Virus record (IMG/VR): IMGVR_UViG_3300042870_001427
Span: 36,147 to 100,146 of that record
Reading direction: 5' to 3' (one strand)
Source: a virus
Length of the DNA: 64,000 bases
Shown: positions 26,573 to 35,399 of the stretch, piece after piece
Layout of the letters: the number at the start of each line of letters is the position of its first letter
How positions within the stretch are numbered: position 1 is the stretch's first letter
Notes under the pieces: generated by a model
Databases searched by the model: none
What the model was told of the DNA's origin: nothing
Seen by the model: only the letters and a program-made list of their open reading frames with translations
Program-made: the position numbers and the translations under genes

Positions 26573-28009
26573 TTATGTGCCTACGGATACGGAGTAAAAG
26601 GAATCAGAGGCCGAGCGTGCCATTTCTTTAGCAGCAACTACAAACTGATTGTTGTTTATATTGAGTAGCATTGTACCATAAGACTGGGTAGCGTCTCTTT
26701 CCATTTGATCTACCTTAACCGACTGAGATATTACTTCAGAGGATGATGCACTAGCCATTGGAGTTACACCAGATGAGGCAGGTGCAACTGGTTCGGCAAC
26801 AGATGAGGAGGTAGTGGCTGCAGGAGGTGAAGGTTGACTTGCAGGTGAGGAGGTCGCAGCTGCCGGAGAGGAGGCAACAGGTGCAGTGCCTGATGGTGTT
26901 GCCTTAGTGGTGGCGGTTGCTGCAGCAGCTGCAGCAGGCGCAGGAGATGTGGTATTAGCCGCTGGTTTAGTTTCTGATTCCGGTTTCTCTTCCTCATCAT
27001 TACCAAAGAATACATCATAGACATCAGAACCAATGCTATAAAGTTCGTACAGTACAAGTCCAATACCTAATATTGTTCCTACAATAGGAACAGCTTTAAG
27101 TATATTACCTGCCATGGATATTAATTTCGGTTTAACCTTATCAATCAGATACCTGGTCTTATCTAAAAATTTACCTATCTTAGTCTTACTCTTAGAACCG
27201 GCTTTCTTAGCCTTCTTAATTTCGTCTTTACCCTTCTTGACCTCATCCTTAGCAGTATCGGTACTCTTTTTAATATCTTCCTTTTCCTTATCAATCCTAC
27301 CTTGTTCCTTTTTGACGTCTTTGTCTTTTTGGTTTACTGCCTGATCTTTCTTCTTGACTTCATCGTGGGCATCACCTGCCGCGGTGCCTGCAAGTCCTAA
27401 TACCATGGCAAGTTTTCTTAAACTTTCAAATGCAGCAACCACCGGGGCCAGTGCGGCCATAGTAAACGATACAGCCAAAATTCCTAACAAGACAGCTATT
27501 GCTGGTTTAACTATAGCGATAGCATCATTACTTAATCCAATACCAGTAAGAAATCCTTCGAAGAAGCCTTTAACGAGATTAAGTATCTCAGGGTTGGCAA
27601 GGAGGAGTGGGATGGCCATTGCTAATCCTAAAACACTTAATCCAGCTTTAGATACTGCCCTGGTAGTCTCTTGAATAGTGTCATTGAGCCCAGGCTTCTC
27701 TTCTGCCCTTGCCTCTTCTAGTTTATATTCATTGCCCCCGGCACTTACCAATGATTGAATCTTTGTGACCTTGGCTGCATTCTCTACGTTACTAGCTACA
27801 ATAGACTGAACTTGTTCTACAATAGTTTTAAGTACGTTGAGTTTACCTACTATATCGCCAATATTTTTGGAGAAGGAGGCAGCCTCTTTTTCTGCAATGG
27901 CAGTAGCCGCATCTAGCCGGTCACTATCTTTCTTAGAAAGGAACAACACCAGGCCTGGTGTCTCTTTCATCACCGCCGCCGTCTGTGCTGCCTGTTCGTT
28001 TTCGTTCAT
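26573..28009 (-). CDS. Large alanine-rich structural protein, paralogue-like to the GH19 protein
   Basis: A 478-residue protein with an N-terminal coiled-coil region (ENAAKVTKIQSLVSAGG), hydrophobic segments at about 130-150 and 165-205, a strongly charged Lys-rich coiled coil at 220-280, another hydrophobic stretch near 300-325, and an Ala/Thr/Ser/Pro-rich linker. The order coiled coil, IQET..VSK, hydrophobic, linker parallels the GH19 gene next to it, minus the enzyme domain. Probable tail or injected protein; function unknown. Confidence 0.65.
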   Translation of the reverse strand: MNENEQAAQTAAVMKETPGLVLFLSKKDSDRLDAATAIAEKEAASFSKNIGDIVGKLNVLKTIVEQVQSIVASNVENAAKVTKIQSLVSAGGNEYKLEEARAEEKPGLNDTIQETTRAVSKAGLSVLGLAMAIPLLLANPEILNLVKGFFEGFLTGIGLSNDAIAIVKPAIAVLLGILAVSFTMAALAPVVAAFESLRKLAMVLGLAGTAAGDAHDEVKKKDQAVNQKDKDVKKEQGRIDKEKEDIKKSTDTAKDEVKKGKDEIKKAKKAGSKSKTKIGKFLDKTRYLIDKVKPKLISMAGNILKAVPIVGTILGIGLVLYELYSIGSDVYDVFFGNDEEEKPESETKPAANTTSPAPAAAAAATATTKATPSGTAPVASSPAAATSSPASQPSPPAATTSSSVAEPVAPASSGVTPMASASSSEVISQSVKVDQMERDATQSYGTMLLNINNNQFVVAAKEMARSASDSFYSVSVGT

Positions 28010-28149
28010 TGACGTGCTCTAAGTCTCTCTTGTTCTTGTTCTAGGTAATCTTTTAACAACTCAACGTATATGTCTCTTTCATAAGGCATCATACCCTCTA
28101 TCTCATCCAACGACCATTTGTGGTGCTGAGCCAAACTAAAATTCAACAT
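28006..28149 (-). CDS. Small baseplate hub assembly protein (gp51-like)
   Basis: A 47-residue protein starting MLNFSLAQHHKWSLDEIEGM and ending in a charged helix (EQEQERLRARQ). Very short HHKWS..E.....ERDIYV proteins follow gp26 in cyanophage T4-like genomes and are annotated as hub assembly catalyst gp51 or hub subunit. Its stop overlaps the next start (ATGA). Confidence 0.65.
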   Translation of the reverse strand: MLNFSLAQHHKWSLDEIEGMMPYERDIYVELLKDYLEQEQERLRARQ

Positions 28150-28175
28150 ATAGTAGTTGGCTAGTGTATTATGAC

Positions 28176-28886
28176 TCAGCCCAACGTAAAAAAATCAGTT
28201 AATGATGTAAGAGGAATTAACTTTTCATTACCTAAACTATTTGTATACTTTACTTCATAGTATAGCTTAGGCATTGTAGAGAAGAAATCTTGAATCTTTT
28301 TAAACGCCTTTGTATCCAATGACTGAATAAATTCATCTACCTCCTCCGGCGTACTATCGGCTAGTCTATAAACTGATTCCGCATCATACACACTCTCAAT
28401 ACTATTCTTTAACACCTCGAAGAATGCATCCATCTCACCCTCAACAAATTTGAGTGAATTGGTTAGGTCAGCTCTTGGATATTTCATTACCAGTCCATAA
28501 CCATTGCCAATATCAAATTTACTTACGTGAGTAGGATCTTCCTTTATCTCTACCTCATCTAAATTAATCTCTACAGAATACTTCTGATCATCTTCTACAT
28601 CTCTATAGACTAGATTGATCACATTGTTGACTGACTTCGATCTAATTTTAATAAACAAATATTCAAGATCAAATGTTGTCAACGTATCAACGTTAATTTT
28701 ATCAGTCAGTATACAGTTATTGATAACTTGTTTAACTGCGTTTATAATATCATTCGCCTCCCCACTAGCCTGGGATGTAAGCAAAATCTTTTCTTCTTTG
28801 ACCAAAAACGGTCTATACTTTACGGTTTCTTTTGTTGAGGGTAAAATCAATTCAAAAGTTGGATAACCAATCTTAGGTAACGCCAT
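28176..28886 (-). CDS. 26: Baseplate hub assembly protein, gp26-like (T4_baseplate family)
   Basis: A 236-residue protein: LPKIGYPTFELILPSTKETVKYRPFLVKEEKILLTS matches the start of the T4 base plate protein family (PF12322) that includes gp26, followed by ANDIINAVKQVINNCI and FDLEYLFIKIRSKSV. Helps assemble the central hub. It lies between the tube-initiator-like gene and the small gp51-like gene. Confidence 0.82.
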   Translation of the reverse strand: MALPKIGYPTFELILPSTKETVKYRPFLVKEEKILLTSQASGEANDIINAVKQVINNCILTDKINVDTLTTFDLEYLFIKIRSKSVNNVINLVYRDVEDDQKYSVEINLDEVEIKEDPTHVSKFDIGNGYGLVMKYPRADLTNSLKFVEGEMDAFFEVLKNSIESVYDAESVYRLADSTPEEVDEFIQSLDTKAFKKIQDFFSTMPKLYYEVKYTNSLGNEKLIPLTSLTDFFTLG

Positions 28887-28898
28887 AATAACTCCTTG

Positions 28899-29768
28899 TT
28901 ATAAAATTCCTCTTAGTAGTCCTCCAACAGCCAATTTGCTGTTGTTAATTACATTAATTGTATCTGCAATGCCCTGGGGCTTACGAATGGTGCTTAGTAC
29001 TTGTACTGCAGAAGCAATACCCATAATTCTTTGTAGTGCCCCAACGCCACCTGGTTTAGAAATCGGTTGGTTAAGGTCAACTACATTCTTCTTCCAATTG
29101 TAATATGTAAACCCAACCGGGATCTTAGCAAATGAATCTGTGTCGGCCCAGGATAGAGACATATCACCCAGGAAGATAGGATAAGCACCCATTAAAACAA
29201 CCTCAATAACCTTTTGACCGGTCTCGTCTAAAGTTGTGATAGTAATGTCTACTGCGTAGTCATGTTTATATCTTACTTCAAATGCGTTAGCAGATGTTGC
29301 ATGTCTATCATACACAACTATATTATTAATCCAATTGCCAAAGAACTGATGTACGTACCCACTACCATCTCCAAAGAACGTCATATTAACATCTACAAAG
29401 GTTGGCTGGTATGGTTTCTTTTCTTCTACCCCTACACCGTATCTCTTAATAGAGGTGGTAGCCAACATAACACCAGGTAGTGCAGCTGACTCGGTAAGGA
29501 AGGGAAGGAGGGTAGGAGTTTGATCACCTGTCATGCACATAGGTGCAGGTATGGTAACGTAGAACTGGCTATTGCGTTGTAAGCCATTAACCCCGTCAAT
29601 AGTCGATCTTATCTTATTAAGACCCTTCCTATCACTGCCCTGGGGTCTGGTTCCGTTAAGGAAGGTGTCAAGATTGTTTTTTACCGATTCTGGTAGAAAG
29701 TCCCTAACTGCATTTACTGTACCTACTAAATTCTGACCTTTTGCAATAAATTCGCTAATGTTAGCCAT
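28899..29768 (-). CDS. 54: Baseplate tail-tube initiator, gp54-like
   Basis: A 289-residue protein with NSQFYVTIPAPMCMTGDQ, EKKPYQPTFVDVNMTFFGDG and KVIEVVLMGAYPIFLGDMSLSWADTDSFAKIPVGFTYYNW, the tube-protein fold shared by gp54 and gp19. T4 gp54 is 320 residues and starts tube polymerisation on the baseplate. Its start overlaps the stop of the upstream gene (TAATG). Confidence 0.78.
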   Translation of the reverse strand: MANISEFIAKGQNLVGTVNAVRDFLPESVKNNLDTFLNGTRPQGSDRKGLNKIRSTIDGVNGLQRNSQFYVTIPAPMCMTGDQTPTLLPFLTESAALPGVMLATTSIKRYGVGVEEKKPYQPTFVDVNMTFFGDGSGYVHQFFGNWINNIVVYDRHATSANAFEVRYKHDYAVDITITTLDETGQKVIEVVLMGAYPIFLGDMSLSWADTDSFAKIPVGFTYYNWKKNVVDLNQPISKPGGVGALQRIMGIASAVQVLSTIRKPQGIADTINVINNSKLAVGGLLRGIL

Positions 29769-30370
29769 TATCTGCCTTTGCTAATTATTCTTCTTGAGTC
29801 TCTATAAACCGTTGATGTACTTGCACCTTTGAATCTTTGTAGTGGTAAAAATAGTGCAAAATCCCATTCTTTGGGATCTATGTGAATCAATCTAGAGTCG
29901 ATCTGACTATTTAGATAGCGCTTAACACAAGGCTGAAAGTACTTGAATTTAGAGGAGCTACTTAGGATGCCGTAAGATATTTTTAACTTGGTAGTATCAT
30001 CCATCTTACTGTTGTTAAGGGTATCATATAACGCATCCATCAGACGTGCCCTGAAGATAGGGGGTAGGTAGTGCATATTGATACCAAGGAACCCATCATC
30101 CACCTTTCTAAAAGGAAAGATGAGAGGGTAACGATCGTAGTAGGGAAGAGTATCTTTGTGCTTGGCATCATATGCAAATAAGAACATTTGCCCTACCTTA
30201 ACAGTGTTGCGTCTAGATTCTACCTGGCTTTTCTGAATTGCCTTTGCTGTATCTACATTTCTCATGGCAAGTGCCTTATCCCGTAGCCAATCTCTAGCCT
30301 CTATTGAACTAGCCTCTACGTTCTTACTTGCCATCGCTTTTTGCAATATGTTACCAAATACTGGGTTCAT
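29768..30370 (-). CDS. Conserved T4-like virion/assembly protein of unknown role
   Basis: A 200-residue protein; start at 30370 is chosen because its ATG overlaps the gp4 stop (ATGA); a longer version would begin at 30412. VGQMFLFAYDAKHKDTLPYYDRYPLIFPF, FLGINMHYLPP and WDFALFLPLQRF are familiar from T4-like cyanophage proteins next to gp4, variously annotated. DNA end protector or tail roles are possible but I cannot decide. Confidence 0.6.
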   Translation of the reverse strand: MNPVFGNILQKAMASKNVEASSIEARDWLRDKALAMRNVDTAKAIQKSQVESRRNTVKVGQMFLFAYDAKHKDTLPYYDRYPLIFPFRKVDDGFLGINMHYLPPIFRARLMDALYDTLNNSKMDDTTKLKISYGILSSSSKFKYFQPCVKRYLNSQIDSRLIHIDPKEWDFALFLPLQRFKGASTSTVYRDSRRIISKGR

Positions 30371-30813
30371 TTGATTCCTAATTCTTTCTCTGTCATGACC
30401 ATAAACTTCCATTTACGATCTTTGCAATATTCTGTAGCCGCTTTCCACTTTGCCTCGTTTATACCATAAGTCATAACCTCCCTGAGATATCTCTTGGTAG
30501 GCTTTGTGTTCTTTGACTTTAAGGTAGGCGGAATAGCCTGGCTTCTGGGTTTTACTTCTATAACTACGGTTTCGGTCTGAGCATTTGGAAGCAGCTTCTT
30601 TACCTTAAAGTCAGGAAAATAGCGATGCATCTTATTATCAATGGGTGAACGATATGGTATGAAGAACTCCTCACTCGACCATTCCAATACCTCTGGATGT
30701 GTATCCAGATATAACATTAGCTTTAGCTCCCAAGAACTCCTATAAATAATATTTGCAGGGTTACCTTTGTACTTGGCAGGGTTTTTGGGTTTAAAGAACC
30801 CTTTGTAACTCAT
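30367..30813 (-). CDS. 4: Head completion protein gp4
   Basis: A 148-residue protein. IYRSSWELKLMLYLDTHPEVLEWSSEEFFIPY, RYFPDF and TVVIEVKPRSQ form the TnsA/PD-(D/E)XK-like nuclease fold of T4 gp4, which completes heads before tail joining. The gene sits at the divergent promoter region shared with gp48. Confidence 0.88.
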   Translation of the reverse strand: MSYKGFFKPKNPAKYKGNPANIIYRSSWELKLMLYLDTHPEVLEWSSEEFFIPYRSPIDNKMHRYFPDFKVKKLLPNAQTETVVIEVKPRSQAIPPTLKSKNTKPTKRYLREVMTYGINEAKWKAATEYCKDRKWKFMVMTEKELGIK

Positions 30814-30826
30814 ATTCTGAATGCCC

Positions 30827-30863
30827 TATAAATAGAGTAATAACAACCACGAGAATATTTATG
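30827..30863. promoter_or_regulatory. Divergent late promoters
   Basis: TATAAATA on the plus strand at 30827-30834 and CATAAATA on the minus strand at 30863-30856. They would serve gp48 and onward (plus) and gp4 and onward (minus) from a 47-base intergenic gap. Confidence 0.65.
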
Positions 30864-32003
30864 CCCTACGGCTCATCTAATCCAGAATCTCTAACCAACC
30901 CAACAACCCTAAGTCAACAGTCAACAAGCCTGTTCTCTGGTGTTTCGCAGACTATTGATCGTGTTGGTGCTGGTGCACAGGGTGCAATCACTAATATTGC
31001 TAAAGCGTTGAACATAGGTGGAATGGCTGCTGCTGGCTCCCTTAGAACCAGTATTGCACAGGTTTCCGGTATTACGCCTGCGTCTAAATTCATAGACAAT
31101 ATGTCTAATAAGAGTACATTACCGGATTTTACACCTGAGCAATCTAGAGTAAACGGCGCCTCTAACCTCCCTATGCTGCAATATCCTAGAGATATGCCTG
31201 AAAATAAGTTCATTAAATTTACTTTTGCTGCATACTACCAGCCTGGTCCATTATTTCAACGGGAAATTATCCCAACTAGATCTATTATATTACCTCTTCC
31301 TTCTGATTTAGCCGAGCGTTACGGGGTTCAGTATGCCGAGAAACAACTTGGTGTTTTAGGTGCATTACAAGAAACAGGTATGCTCCAAGGCATTGCTACC
31401 TCAAATATGTCTGAGGGTAGTGTTAGAAGGATGGGTGAGGAAGCTGGTAAACTAGCTAAGGACCCAGGTAATACAGCCGCCGTTCTTAGAAACGTAGTAG
31501 GTGCAATAAGCGAATCTACAGGCGCTGCCATTGATCGCGCAACAGGTACTATCCTTAATCCGTATAGTGCACTTCAATTCTCAGGGGTTGAATTAAGAAG
31601 CCATTCTTTCAAATACAAGTTTTCACCAAACAGTGAAACTGAATCAAAAATTATTAAAGAGATTATTAGAGAATTTAAATTAAGAATGCTCCCAGAAAAG
31701 AGAGGGCTTACATTTAACTTCCCTGATGTCTGCACCATAGAATTTGCAAATAAGAACTCACTATATTACTTTAAGAACTGTTACTTAAAGTCTATGAATG
31801 TTAATTACTCACCTTCCGGTACCCCGGTATTCTTTCTGGGTGGTCAGCACGCTGCTGAAATTGAGATAAGTCTTGATTTTGGAGAAATCGAACCCCTATC
31901 ACGAAACGATATCCTGAGTGGAGACTTTACCGGTAAGGTTGGTCAAGCAATGTCGTCAGGTACTATGAGACAGCAAACACAAACCCCTGAAGACACATTC
32001 TAA
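30861..32003 (+). CDS. 48: Baseplate tail-tube cap, gp48-like
   Basis: A 380-residue protein. The C-terminal half (FKYKFSPNSETESKIIKEIIREFKLRMLPEK, FPDVCTIEFANKNSLYYFKNCYLKSMNVNYSPSG, EIEISLDFGEIEPLSR) is typical of gp48, which caps the hub and joins gp54 and the tube. T4 gp48 is 364 residues. First gene of the long plus-strand baseplate operon. Confidence 0.86.
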   Translation: MPYGSSNPESLTNPTTLSQQSTSLFSGVSQTIDRVGAGAQGAITNIAKALNIGGMAAAGSLRTSIAQVSGITPASKFIDNMSNKSTLPDFTPEQSRVNGASNLPMLQYPRDMPENKFIKFTFAAYYQPGPLFQREIIPTRSIILPLPSDLAERYGVQYAEKQLGVLGALQETGMLQGIATSNMSEGSVRRMGEEAGKLAKDPGNTAAVLRNVVGAISESTGAAIDRATGTILNPYSALQFSGVELRSHSFKYKFSPNSETESKIIKEIIREFKLRMLPEKRGLTFNFPDVCTIEFANKNSLYYFKNCYLKSMNVNYSPSGTPVFFLGGQHAAEIEISLDFGEIEPLSRNDILSGDFTGKVGQAMSSGTMRQQTQTPEDTF

Positions 32004-32023
32004 CAAACACCTTCGGATTCCTA

Positions 32024-32884
32024 ATGTATACCCTTCTCAGTCAATTTGACATCATTAACTATAATGGCGTACCAGTACGCAACATATTTACCAGGATAAC
32101 CTTTTCTGATCTGGTCAAGAAGACCGGAGCTGTATTCTATCCCTATGTTATTACTGAAGGTGAGAGACCAGATACTATTGCATATCAGTACTACGAAGAT
32201 TCAAGATATAGCTGGCTGGTGTATATGAGCAATGCAATGTTTGATCCATACTATGACTGGCCGTTAACTACTACTGAATTTGATAATTTTATACTAGAGA
32301 AATATGGCCAAAAAAATCTAGCTATGGAAAAGATTTTATTCTGGAGAGATAATTGGAGAAGTGATGATTCAGTTAAGACACCTTCAGGCTATGCCGCCCT
32401 TACATCTTCAGTCAAGAAGTACTTTAGCCCGGTTACGGGGTTTAACAATAGTGTGGTAAGCTACGTACGTACTCCTTCAGATAGAGTAGTTGATACAAAC
32501 AAAATCATTCAACTAACTGTTGCTAATTCAAGTAGCTTTTCTGTTGGGGATCTCATCAGTCAGAACACCAGCGGGGTGACGTCGGGCACAGGTGAGGTGA
32601 AATTCTCCTCTAACAACATAGTTTTGATTAACAATATTCAGGGTCAGTTTTCTAATACAGCCGGTAATGTAGGAAGCTTGGTTAAAAATTATACATTTAC
32701 CACCACTTCTGTTACTAACACCAATACCATAAGCACCCCTATCTCATCAGATGAGTTATTCTATTGGGAACCAGTAACGGCGTATACTTACGAGACTGAG
32801 GTAAATGAGAGTAAGAGATCAATTAAGTTAATTGATAAGGCGTACGTAGACCAGATTGAAAGAGAACTTAGCGAATTGGTATGA
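32024..32884 (+). CDS. 53: Baseplate wedge protein gp53
   Basis: A 286-residue protein. YPYVITEGERPDTIAYQYYEDSRYSWLVYMSNAMFDPYYDWPL is the conserved LysM-like core of gp53, which links neighbouring wedges. A Ser/Thr/Asn-rich insertion at about 140-235 is unlike T4 gp53 (196 residues). Overlaps the next gene by ATGA. Confidence 0.87.
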   Translation: MYTLLSQFDIINYNGVPVRNIFTRITFSDLVKKTGAVFYPYVITEGERPDTIAYQYYEDSRYSWLVYMSNAMFDPYYDWPLTTTEFDNFILEKYGQKNLAMEKILFWRDNWRSDDSVKTPSGYAALTSSVKKYFSPVTGFNNSVVSYVRTPSDRVVDTNKIIQLTVANSSSFSVGDLISQNTSGVTSGTGEVKFSSNNIVLINNIQGQFSNTAGNVGSLVKNYTFTTTSVTNTNTISTPISSDELFYWEPVTAYTYETEVNESKRSIKLIDKAYVDQIERELSELV

Positions 32885-34134
32885 AAAATAAGGTTTACGA
32901 TCCTGGTGATATAAAAATAATTGGTATGAAGATGACCAATTATAATAAATCAGCAACCAGGGATATTCGAGGTCAAGTAATTTCTTTATCTATATTTGAA
33001 GATATAGAACAGCCCTCGGTGTACGCCGAAATACTATTAAAGGATGGGGTCAACTTAGTTAAAGACTTTCCTATCTTAGGTGAAGAGTTTTTAGAAATAT
33101 CATACATAACACCTGGGCGTGATAGTATGACTATTTACAAACTTAAAACCTTCTCCGTATCTAGTACAGGGGTTGATCCTAGCAACAAGGCATCAACTTA
33201 TATCTTAAAGGCGGTATCGCCTGAGCACTTTACCAGTAGTATTAATTTAACTGAGAGAAGCTATAAGGAAACTGTTGATAAGATAGTCAACAATATTCTA
33301 GATCAAGATGTTGAGACGGGTAAGGGCAGGGTAATTGAGGAAACCAGAGGTATAGTTCCAATTACTATTCCTAGAATGTCCCCCTTTCAGGCCATCGATT
33401 TCTTAAGACAAAAAGCTATTGCCAAGAGACCTTCAGGTGGTGTATTTGTATTTTATGAGAATCAATACGGGTATAACTTTACCTCTATCGAAAAACTTAT
33501 AGAAGATGGCAAGGAGAGTATTGGTAGTAAGATATTTACCCATGCACCAGAAGCCGGTACAGATAGTATTAGACAGACGTATGTTTTTAGAAATATTATT
33601 CAGCTGGAACAATTAAGTAAGTTCGATACCATTGATAAACTAACTTCTGGGTACTTTAAAAATAACGTAAAGTCATTTGACCTATTAACTAAGTCATTTG
33701 ATGAAACTAAATTTGATATAACCGAACAAGCCAGTAAATTTATCTATAGCGATAGAAATTCATCTATTCCTAATTCTACTACCTTGGTGGATCAGGCACT
33801 CTCTGGTGCCCCAACCTACATGTTTGCACCTAAAGATAGTAGCAGGGGTGAGGACTTTGTAGCCGACCTTCTTGGCTATAGACGAGCATTTGTAAAATTA
33901 TTTAATCAAGCCGTAACCAGATGTATGGTACATGGTGATAATTATCTATCGGTGGGTGATATGGTTGAGTTAAAATTACCAGATACCTCAGGTACAACAG
34001 GTAAGAAGAATAATGACAATAGATATTCAGGTAATTACTTAATTACTAAACTAAGACATATTATTGTTTATGAAGAAAATAAGTTCAAGCACCGAGTTGT
34101 GTTTGACTGCAATAGAGTTGGAGTAGGTGTATGA
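32881..34134 (+). CDS. 27: Baseplate hub protein, gp27-like
   Basis: A 417-residue protein: RGQVISLSIFEDIEQPSVYAEILLKDGVNL, SPEHFTSSINLTERSYKETVDKIVNNIL and SPFQAIDFLRQKAIAKRPSGG FVFYENQYGYNFTSIEKL are hub-ring patterns of gp27. The gene is directly followed by gp5, its structural partner. T4 gp27 is 391 residues. Confidence 0.82.
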   Translation: MKNKVYDPGDIKIIGMKMTNYNKSATRDIRGQVISLSIFEDIEQPSVYAEILLKDGVNLVKDFPILGEEFLEISYITPGRDSMTIYKLKTFSVSSTGVDPSNKASTYILKAVSPEHFTSSINLTERSYKETVDKIVNNILDQDVETGKGRVIEETRGIVPITIPRMSPFQAIDFLRQKAIAKRPSGGVFVFYENQYGYNFTSIEKLIEDGKESIGSKIFTHAPEAGTDSIRQTYVFRNIIQLEQLSKFDTIDKLTSGYFKNNVKSFDLLTKSFDETKFDITEQASKFIYSDRNSSIPNSTTLVDQALSGAPTYMFAPKDSSRGEDFVADLLGYRRAFVKLFNQAVTRCMVHGDNYLSVGDMVELKLPDTSGTTGKKNNDNRYSGNYLITKLRHIIVYEENKFKHRVVFDCNRVGVGV

Positions 34135-34964
34135 CTACGTTGAGCTTGGGTGAAGAGGGGTTCAGATGGTTTGTTGGTAAGGTTGAAGATAGAGATGATC
34201 CCCTGTTGCTGGGCCGTTTAAAGGTAAGGGTTTACAACTTACATTCAGAAAGTCAAAGCAGAACCAGCACCGATGAGTTGCCTTGGGCTATGGTAATGAA
34301 TACCGTAAACAATTCTAACTTAGATAAGGTAGGAGTATCTCCTACTGGTATTAGGGTGGGTACAACTGTTGTTGGCTTCTTTATGGATGGTAATGATGGT
34401 AATATGCCAGTCATCATGGGGTCTCTTGCCGGTATTCCTGGCAACCAGGTAAACAATCATGATGTGCCATTTGAAGCCAGAGAATTAAACAAAGTAGAAA
34501 AGACTACTATAGGGCCCGAGCCCGATACCTCTTATGCCGCTAAATATCCTTTTAACAAGGTTATGAGAACCGAAGGTGGTCATGTCATAGAGGTAGATGA
34601 TACTAACGGACACGAACGACTGCATATCTTTCATAAGAGCGGTACTTATGTAGAAATCAATCAAGACGGTAGAATGATTACCAAAGTAAACGATGATGAT
34701 TTCCAAATTGTAGCCAACAACAGAGAAGTCTACATTAAAGGTAATGTTAACATTCAGGTAGACGGCAATTATACGATGAATGTAACCGGTGATATTGTTA
34801 TGAATGGTAGAACTATCAACATGAACTACGGTACAATGGGTGCAGCAAGAATTGGTGATACAGCCGATACCGGGGATGATGGTACTGGTAGCCATTTTGA
34901 CACCAACGCCCCAGGTACCAATATCATTGAGACCGGTTCAGGCACAGTATTCATCGGGGATTAA
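34131..34964 (+). CDS. 5: Central spike protein gp5 without lysozyme domain
   Basis: A 277-residue protein. FVGKVEDRDDPLLLGRLKVRVYNLH is the OB-fold domain; SGTYVEINQDGRMITKVND, IKGNVNIQVDGNYTMNVTGDIVM form the triple-stranded beta-helix repeats. T4 gp5 (575 residues) has a lysozyme domain between these parts; here it is absent. Spike for outer-membrane puncture. Confidence 0.88.
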   Translation: MTTLSLGEEGFRWFVGKVEDRDDPLLLGRLKVRVYNLHSESQSRTSTDELPWAMVMNTVNNSNLDKVGVSPTGIRVGTTVVGFFMDGNDGNMPVIMGSLAGIPGNQVNNHDVPFEARELNKVEKTTIGPEPDTSYAAKYPFNKVMRTEGGHVIEVDDTNGHERLHIFHKSGTYVEINQDGRMITKVNDDDFQIVANNREVYIKGNVNIQVDGNYTMNVTGDIVMNGRTINMNYGTMGAARIGDTADTGDDGTGSHFDTNAPGTNIIETGSGTVFIGD

Positions 34965-34967
34965 CAT

Positions 34968-35399
34968 ATGGCAGTTATAAGACAAACAGGCAATTTAGGA
35001 GTTAGAACTACAGGGGTCAGAGAAACGTATGCTGACCTCTATACTAACTTTGATAAGCATCCTGATAAATTAGATCTCCTTAGTTACATTAACGAAGAGT
35101 CGGTTAAGAGATCTATTAAGAATATCTTACAAACCAATAGAGGTGAGAGATTTTTTAACCCTACCTTTGGCAGTAACATAAGGGCGTTACTATTTGAAAA
35201 TGTATCGTCAGTGACAGAATCTCTATTACGTGAGTACATTGAAACCTCTATTAGTAACTTTGAACCACGCGCAAAACTTATAGAGGTGATAGTATCAGGA
35301 ATGCCGGACGAAAATGCATATGATGTATCTGTTATTTTCTCCACAATAAATACTACAGAGCCTATCACACTCAATTTAATTCTTAACAGGGTAAGGTAA
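34968..35399 (+). CDS. 25: Baseplate wedge protein gp25
   Basis: A 143-residue gpW/gp25 family protein: IKNILQTNRGERFFNPTFGSNIRALLFENVS is the family signature. In T4 gp25 joins wedge to sheath and starts sheath assembly. Its stop overlaps the gp6 start. Confidence 0.92.
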   Translation: MAVIRQTGNLGVRTTGVRETYADLYTNFDKHPDKLDLLSYINEESVKRSIKNILQTNRGERFFNPTFGSNIRALLFENVSSVTESLLREYIETSISNFEPRAKLIEVIVSGMPDENAYDVSVIFSTINTTEPITLNLILNRVR

